Assembly: GCA_002299425.1 (NCBI GenBank)
Contig: DBNW01000058.1
Location: forward strand, 453-10,941
Direction of reading: 5' to 3'
DNA: 10,489 bases
Origin: Methylococcaceae bacterium UBA662
GTDB taxonomy: Bacteria; Pseudomonadota; Gammaproteobacteria; Methylococcales; Methylomonadaceae
Shown here: piece after piece, positions 6,992-10,489 of the stretch
Numbering within the stretch: the stretch's first letter is position 1
Layout: every line of letters starts with the position of its first letter
Translations under genes and position numbers: made by a program
The notes under the pieces: model-generated
The model's database searches: none
Told to the model about the DNA's origin: nothing
What the model saw: the letters and a program-made list of their open reading frames with translations, nothing else

Positions 6992-7270
6992 ATGCCCATC
7001 TACGAATACCAATGCCAAGCCTGTGGCCACAAGCACGAAGCGTTGCAAAAACTCAATGCCGAACCCCTCGTCCACTGCCCTGCATGCAACAAACCGGAAT
7101 TAATGAAGAAAATCTCTGCCGCCGGTTTCCGTTTGAAAGGCGGCGGCTGGTATGAGACGGATTTTAAAAGCGGCAGCAAGAAAAATGTTGCCGCCGAAGC
7201 CCCGGCCTGCGCCAAACCCGACACGGCAACCGCTTGTAGCGGCGGGGCTTGCACCAAAACCACTAATTAA
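6992..7270 (+). CDS. FmdB-family zinc-ribbon protein
   Basis: Small putative regulatory or metal-binding protein, 92 aa. The start MPIYEYQCQACGH is the family signature and has AGGAG 8 bases before ATG 6992; an in-frame upstream start at 6950 would add residues from the promoter region and is rejected. The zinc ribbon is C8xxC11 and C29xxC32 (VHCPACNKPELMKKIS), followed by the usual FRLKGGGWYETDFK. The C-terminal tail, after an AAEAPACAKP linker, adds three cysteines (PAC, then ACSGGACTK), as many family members do. The cellular role is not established; named members were linked to formamidase and amidase operons. It precedes aspS with a 90-base gap, a neighbour pair seen in many proteobacteria, and is probably cotranscribed with it. 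Confidence 0.93.
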   Translation: MPIYEYQCQACGHKHEALQKLNAEPLVHCPACNKPELMKKISAAGFRLKGGGWYETDFKSGSKKNVAAEAPACAKPDTATACSGGACTKTTN

Positions 7271-7360
7271 CCGCCTTGCGGCTGGCGCCCACTCACACAA
7301 AACCCCCGCTGGCATGACGCTTGTTCACGCCAGTTCTTTGACTCAATGGAACTATCATCA

Positions 7361-9154
7361 ATGCGTACCCACAAGTGCGGAGAACTGAACACACAACACA
7401 CGGCGCAAAGCGTCAGCGTCTGCGGTTGGACACACCGGCGGCGCGACCACGGCGGCGTGATTTTTATCGACCTGCGTGACCGCACCGGCCTGGTGCAGGT
7501 AGTGGTGGACCCCGACACCGCCGAAACCTTTGCCACTGCCGAGCAGGTACGCAGCGAGTATGTGCTAAAAATCACCGGTCTCGTTCGCAACCGCCCGCAA
7601 GGCACGGCCAACCTGAACCTGCATTCCGGCGCAATCGAAATTCTCGCCAAACAAATTGAAATCCTAAACGAATCAGAAACCCCGCCATTCCCGATTGAAA
7701 GCGATATTGAAGTCAACGAAGAACTGCGCCTGCGCTACCGTTACATCGACCTGCGCCGCCACGCCATGCAGGAAAAAATGCGGGTGCGCCGCGACGTCAC
7801 CCGGATGCTGCGTAACTTCCTTGACGACCACGATTTTTTTGAAATCGAAACGCCCTATTTGACCAAAGCCACGCCGGAAGGCGCGCGCGACTACATCGTG
7901 CCTAGCCGCACCCATCCCAATCACTTTTTCGCGTTGCCGCAATCGCCGCAGTTGTACAAGCAAATCCTGATGGTGGCCGGCATGGACCGCTATTACCAAG
8001 TGGTGCGCTGCTTCCGCGACGAAGACTTGCGTGCCGACCGGCAGCCGGAATTCACCCAACTGGATATCGAAACCTCGTTCATGACCGAAACCGACATCAT
8101 GGACCTTATGGAAACGATGATTCGGCAGTTGTTCGCCTGCATCATCAAGGTCGAGCTAGAGGCCCCCTTCCCGCGCATGACCTACCGGGAAGCCATCGCC
8201 CGCTTTGGTATCGACCGCCCGGATTTGCGTATCCCGCTGGAATTGGTAGACATCGCCGAGTACATGAAGGAGGTTGATTTTAAAGTTTTTTCCGGTCCCG
8301 CCTTTGACCCGCACGGGCGCGTGGTGGCCATGCGGGTGCCGAACGGCTGTGAGTTAACCCGCAAAGAGATCGATGACTACACCCAATACGTCGCTCACTA
8401 CGGCGCTAAGGGATTAGCCTACATCAAAGTCAACGACGCCGAGGCGGGGATCGACGGCCTGCAATCGCCGATCGTCAAATTCGCGCCCGCAGAAACTTGG
8501 GCCAAGGTGCTGGCCAAGACCGGTGCGGCCACCGGCGATTTAATTTTCTTCGGTGCTGACAAGGCCAGCGTGGTCAACGAATCGATGGCGGCCTTGCGGG
8601 TTAAATTGGGCCACGACCTAAACCTTGCCGAAGGTGCTTGGAAGCCGGTTTGGATTGTCGATTTCCCCATGTTCGCGTGGGACGAAAAGGCCGGCCGCTA
8701 CAACGCCATCCACCACCCGTTCACCGCACCGAGTTGTTCAGCCGAAGAATTATTGGCCAACCCCGGCGCGGCTTTGTCGCGTGCTTACGATTTGGTACTG
8801 AACGGCACCGAAGTCGGCGGTGGCTCCATCCGCATCAATCGCCCGGCCATGCAGCGCACGGTATTTGAAATTTTAGGCATTGGTGAGGAAGAAGCCAAAG
8901 AAAAATTCGGCTTCCTACTGGACGCTTTGAAATACGGCGCACCGCCGCACGGCGGACTGGCCTTTGGCCTGGACCGTCTGGTCATGCTGATGACCGGCTC
9001 GCATTCCATACGCGATGTCATCGCTTTCCCAAAAACTCAATCCGCCGCCTGCCCACTGGTCAGCGCACCGGCACCGGTGTCCGATGATCAATTAAAAGAA
9101 CTGGGGCTGAGGTTGGCCAAACCAGCGGGCAAAGGTTCAGAAAAAAACGCATAA
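7361..9154 (+). CDS. aspS: Aspartyl-tRNA synthetase, probably non-discriminating (Asp/Asn)
   Basis: Class IIb synthetase charging tRNA-Asp. It is 597 aa (E. coli 590). The N-terminal OB-fold anticodon domain (1 to about 105) begins MRTHKCGELN and holds CGWTHRRRDHGG; then come the catalytic domain with motif 2 FRDEDLRADRQPEFTQLDIE (from F218), the bacterial insertion (GAD) domain in the middle, and motif 3 GLDRLVMLMTG (R539). His30 and Gly81 replace the Leu and Lys/Glu types of discriminating enzymes and match the residues reported to permit tRNA-Asn in Pseudomonas AspRS, so it likely also makes Asp-tRNA-Asn for GatCAB amidation (inference). The ATG at 7361 matches the family N-terminus; an in-frame ATG at 7346 adds only MELSS. 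GGA lies about 10 bases upstream. No clear terminator follows it. Confidence 0.97.
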   Translation: MRTHKCGELNTQHTAQSVSVCGWTHRRRDHGGVIFIDLRDRTGLVQVVVDPDTAETFATAEQVRSEYVLKITGLVRNRPQGTANLNLHSGAIEILAKQIEILNESETPPFPIESDIEVNEELRLRYRYIDLRRHAMQEKMRVRRDVTRMLRNFLDDHDFFEIETPYLTKATPEGARDYIVPSRTHPNHFFALPQSPQLYKQILMVAGMDRYYQVVRCFRDEDLRADRQPEFTQLDIETSFMTETDIMDLMETMIRQLFACIIKVELEAPFPRMTYREAIARFGIDRPDLRIPLELVDIAEYMKEVDFKVFSGPAFDPHGRVVAMRVPNGCELTRKEIDDYTQYVAHYGAKGLAYIKVNDAEAGIDGLQSPIVKFAPAETWAKVLAKTGAATGDLIFFGADKASVVNESMAALRVKLGHDLNLAEGAWKPVWIVDFPMFAWDEKAGRYNAIHHPFTAPSCSAEELLANPGAALSRAYDLVLNGTEVGGGSIRINRPAMQRTVFEILGIGEEEAKEKFGFLLDALKYGAPPHGGLAFGLDRLVMLMTGSHSIRDVIAFPKTQSAACPLVSAPAPVSDDQLKELGLRLAKPAGKGSEKNA

Positions 9155-9580
9155 ACACCTCGCAACGCCGTATCTCAAACCACGGCCGCAAATACAGCAC
9201 CGACAGAGACCGTTTTGACAACAAATCGGTGTGTTAGCACGGTGGCGGCCGGTCACCTATCCGGCTTGCATCCATGCTTGATGGTCGTGTCAGGCTTGCC
9301 GTTAAGTTACCGGTTGTTTGGTTTTGGCTTGCTTCAAAGGCTGTCCGTTTTAGGTGTTGCAGCCGGTTTTCTGCCCCCGTCGAGTTTTGTGTGCCTGCCT
9401 TGTGCCGTTGGCCTTCGTTTTGTCGGGGCTGGCTTTTGGGGCTTTGTCACTTTACCGCGTGGTTTTTCATAGTTGGTTGGGTATTTTACGGCGGGTGGTT
9501 GTCTTGAGCTTTTTGTGGCGGTTTTCCGCTGGCTTCCGGTTTAGTCGGGCTGCCTTGGTTTTGCGGCGGCTAAGGCATTG

Positions 9581-9628
9581 TCACCGCTGGGTTTCGGGGT
9601 AAGTTGTGTTTCGGTTCACCGCTGGGTT
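9581..9628 (+). repeat. Direct repeat TCACCGCTGGGTT, two copies
   Basis: Identical 13-base copies at 9581-9593 and 9616-9628, start to start 35 bases. Both have the layout ACC + 5 bases + GTT, the same as the L'-R' side of the attC-like site at 10134-10154 (ACC-GTAAC-GTT). The second runs into GTTAGCC at 9626-9632, a near match to the GTTRRRY integron core. Confidence 0.55.
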
Positions 9629-9643
9629 AGCCCAACAAATCGG
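9626..9643 (+). repeat. attC-like half-site directly before hicB
   Basis: GTTAGCC (9626-9632, one base off the GTTRRRY core) overlaps GCCCAACAAATCGG (9630-9643). The latter matches the left half of the full attC-like site (GCCCAACAAGTCGG, 10039-10052) at 13 of 14 bases. No partner half follows within the size of a normal attC. If the GTT is the boundary, the hicB cassette starts at 9627 and is 522 bases long, an ordinary cassette size. The TCGG at its end also contributes to the hicB ribosome site (CGGAG, 9641-9645). Confidence 0.5.
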
Positions 9644-9652
9644 AGTTAAACC

Positions 9653-9985
9653 ATGAACACACTGACTTACAAGGGCTACACCGCCCGCATTGATTTTGAT
9701 GACCGCGACAATAGCCTAGTTGGCAGGTTGCTTGGCATCCAAGATATTATTGGCTTTCACGCCGATAATGTTGTCGATTTACGCGCGGCATTTGAAGAGG
9801 CTGTGGATGATTACCTTGAGGCATGCGAAAAAATTGGTAAATCACCTGAAAAACCAGTTAGCGGCAAGCTTTTACTTAGGGTTCCGCCAGAGCTTCATGC
9901 TGCGGCCTTGATCAAGGCGCAAGCAGTTGGCAAAAGCCTAAATCAATGGGCTATTGAGGCATTGAGCCGTGAAGTTAGTACCTAA
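9653..9985 (+). CDS. HicB-family antitoxin (no HicA alongside)
   Basis: Antitoxin-type protein, 110 aa. The N-terminal part (1 to about 65, TYKGYTARIDFDDRDN, GIQDIIGFHADNVVDLRAAFEEAVDDYLE) is the HicB partial RNase H-like fold. The C-terminal part (70-107, SGKLLLRVPPELHAAALIKA, GKSLNQWAIEAL) is an Arc-type ribbon-helix-helix DNA-binding segment. HicB normally neutralises the mRNA-cleaving toxin HicA and represses their operon, but no hicA is found on either side. Start ATG 9653 has GGAG 7 bases upstream. The gene sits between an attC-like half-site and a full attC-like site in the orientation of an integron cassette. Codon use looks less GC-rich than aspS, consistent with transfer. Function as an orphan antitoxin, anti-addiction gene or plain regulator is open. 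Confidence 0.88.
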   Translation: MNTLTYKGYTARIDFDDRDNSLVGRLLGIQDIIGFHADNVVDLRAAFEEAVDDYLEACEKIGKSPEKPVSGKLLLRVPPELHAAALIKAQAVGKSLNQWAIEALSREVST

Positions 9986-10038
9986 TTAAAGTTGCATCCG
10001 CGCAACTGTGTTTTGTTTTCGCTGTTCGCAGTGTATAA

Positions 10039-10154
10039 GCCCAACAAGTCGGTCAAAGGGGTTTAGGGGTTCGCCGCCCATTGGCGCAATTAACATCGGT
10101 TTTTTATTAAAGTTTGGGGCTGCTGGCGGCGCGCCCCTTACCGTAACGTTGGGC
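10039..10154 (+). mobile_element. Integron attC-like recombination site
   Basis: This 116-base site has every part of an attC. The R'' box GCCCAAC (10039-10045, fits RYYYAAC) is the exact complement of R' GTTGGGC (10148-10154, fits GTTRRRY). Next to each is a 5-base spacer (AAGTC and GTAAC). L'' GGTCAAAGGGG (10051-10061) pairs with L' CCCCTTACC (10134-10142), leaving CA extra in L''; this puts an unpaired G on the bottom strand, as integrases require. An inner stem CGCCGCC (10072-10078) with GGCGGCG (10125-10131) closes a large variable loop. It lies after hicB and before the toxin gene, in the orientation expected for a cassette. Recombination would cut between G and TT at 10148/10149. No integrase gene is in view. 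Confidence 0.8.
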
Positions 10155-10169
10155 AGTTCGATTGAGTAT

Positions 10170-10198
10170 TTGCGCTTCGTACGTCATTGGCGTATGAT
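10170..10198 (+). promoter_or_regulatory. Possible promoter inside the toxin cassette
   Basis: TATGAT (10193-10198, 5 of 6 to the -10) sits 17 bases after TTGCGC (10170-10175, weak, 3 of 6). The predicted start of transcription (near 10205) coincides with the GTG start of the toxin gene, and no Shine-Dalgarno precedes that GTG, so the message could be leaderless. Cassettes carrying toxin-antitoxin genes often have their own promoter. Confidence 0.35.
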
Positions 10199-10204
10199 CC
10201 AAAA

Positions 10205-10471
10205 GTGCTGACCATTATCGAATCCCCCTTATTCACAAAGCTCTGGCCTGATTACTGGTCGGAAGAAGAGCATACGAAATTCACTGCTTTTCTTGCTGCA
10301 AACCCAGAAGCCGGAGATGTTGTTCCAGGTTCTGGCGGTTGCCGGAAAATCCGTTGGTCACGTTATGGCTCTGGAAAACGTGGAGGCGTAAGGGTCATCT
10401 ATACCGCCCGCATTGAAAGCGGCGCATTGGTTTTGCTGGTTATTTATGACAAAAGTGCAAAAGAGAATTAG
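10205..10471 (+). CDS. RelE/HigB2-type toxin, short at the C-terminus
   Basis: Type II toxin of the RelE superfamily, the kind that cleaves mRNA on the ribosome. From GTG 10205 it is 88 aa: MLTIIESPLFTKLW at the start, WSEEEHTKFTAFLAANPEAGDVVPGSGG in the middle and RKIRWSRYGSGKRGGVRVIYTARI, the family's basic core, then LVLLVIYDKSAKEN and stop. Relatives, including the V. cholerae integron-borne HigB2 (about 110 aa), continue for some 20 more residues, so the stop at 10469-10471 may truncate the protein. The start is chosen from the MLTIIESPLF homology; in-frame TTG 10187 is an alternative. The cognate XRE-type antitoxin normally follows; the window ends 18 bases later, so its presence is unknown. 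It begins 51 bases after the attC-like site, as a cassette gene would. Confidence 0.82.
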   Translation: MLTIIESPLFTKLWPDYWSEEEHTKFTAFLAANPEAGDVVPGSGGCRKIRWSRYGSGKRGGVRVIYTARIESGALVLLVIYDKSAKEN

Positions 10472-10489
10472 GACTTTCGCTATACCCCA

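Larger units (their letters stand above)
9155..9652. other. Gene-free, adenine-poor region between aspS and the cassette genes
   Basis: No believable coding region. Between 9301 and 9600 adenine is only about 21 of 300 bases, with T and G high. All three plus frames stay open for long stretches because stop codons need adenine; the translations are Gly/Leu/Phe/Val-rich with no family resemblance. It contains a direct repeat TCACCGCTGGGTT at 9581-9593 and 9616-9628, and a partial copy (CAACAAATCGG, 9219-9229) of the half-site found before hicB. It may be an old noncoding cassette or a degenerate attC region. Confidence 0.6.

Noticed and set aside
9198..9231. Terminator for aspS (CACCGA/TCGGTG pair)
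   Set aside because: Only a 6-bp stem with a 22-base loop and no T-run after it.
9215..9602. Overlapping plus-strand open frames of 77-85 codons after aspS
   Set aside because: They arise because the stretch is nearly free of adenine, which all stop codons need. No ribosome sites, no family resemblance, and all three frames are open.
9630..9775. A second complete attC starting at the half-site before hicB
   Set aside because: No GTTRRRY core with a matching L' box lies within a normal attC distance; the following bases are the hicB coding start.
1..10489. tRNA or rRNA genes, CRISPR arrays, insertion sequences
   Set aside because: No cloverleaf with a TTCGA-type T-loop and acceptor stem, no regularly spaced identical repeats with spacers, and no transposase-like protein or terminal inverted repeats were seen.

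Overview
The window is a stretch of Gram-negative, gammaproteobacterial-type chromosome. Evidence for this is the recA-recX-alaS order, an LpxB of lipid A synthesis, and full-length RecA, GuaB, PyrC and AspS that align closely with the E. coli and Pseudomonas proteins. A methanotroph-like (Methylococcales) host is a guess from general similarity and was not tested. There are nine housekeeping or hypothetical genes, then at the right end about 1.3 kb with a different character.

Positions 1-5099 are read leftward. guaB (IMP dehydrogenase) is followed by lpxB (lipid A disaccharide synthase), whose start lies inside the guaB end. After a 163-base gap with its own promoter come recA, recX (start overlapping the recA stop by one base) and alaS, which runs off the left edge. 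A divergent promoter region (5100-5274) separates guaB from a rightward small lipoprotein gene with four mature-region cysteines beyond the lipobox. That gene converges on leftward pyrC (dihydroorotase), with a perfect 26-base palindrome between the two 3' ends. pyrC is divergent from a small zinc-ribbon gene (FmdB family), and the intervening 106 bases hold two perfect dyads at promoter-like positions. The zinc-ribbon gene leads into aspS, which carries residues of the tRNA-Asn-tolerant (non-discriminating) AspRS type.

After aspS the sequence changes. Positions 9155-9652 have no credible gene and include a 300-base stretch with only about 7% adenine. Then come a HicB-type antitoxin gene, a structure at 10039-10154 with the full architecture of an integron attC recombination site, and a RelE/HigB2-type toxin gene that ends early. 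This reads as a small mobile-cassette array (integron gene cassettes, no integrase in view) immediately downstream of aspS. Each cassette carries half of a toxin-antitoxin pair. A near-identical half-site lies just before hicB and a third partial copy lies near the aspS end, at about 410-base intervals. The attC-like site and its cassettes are the most interesting part of the window.
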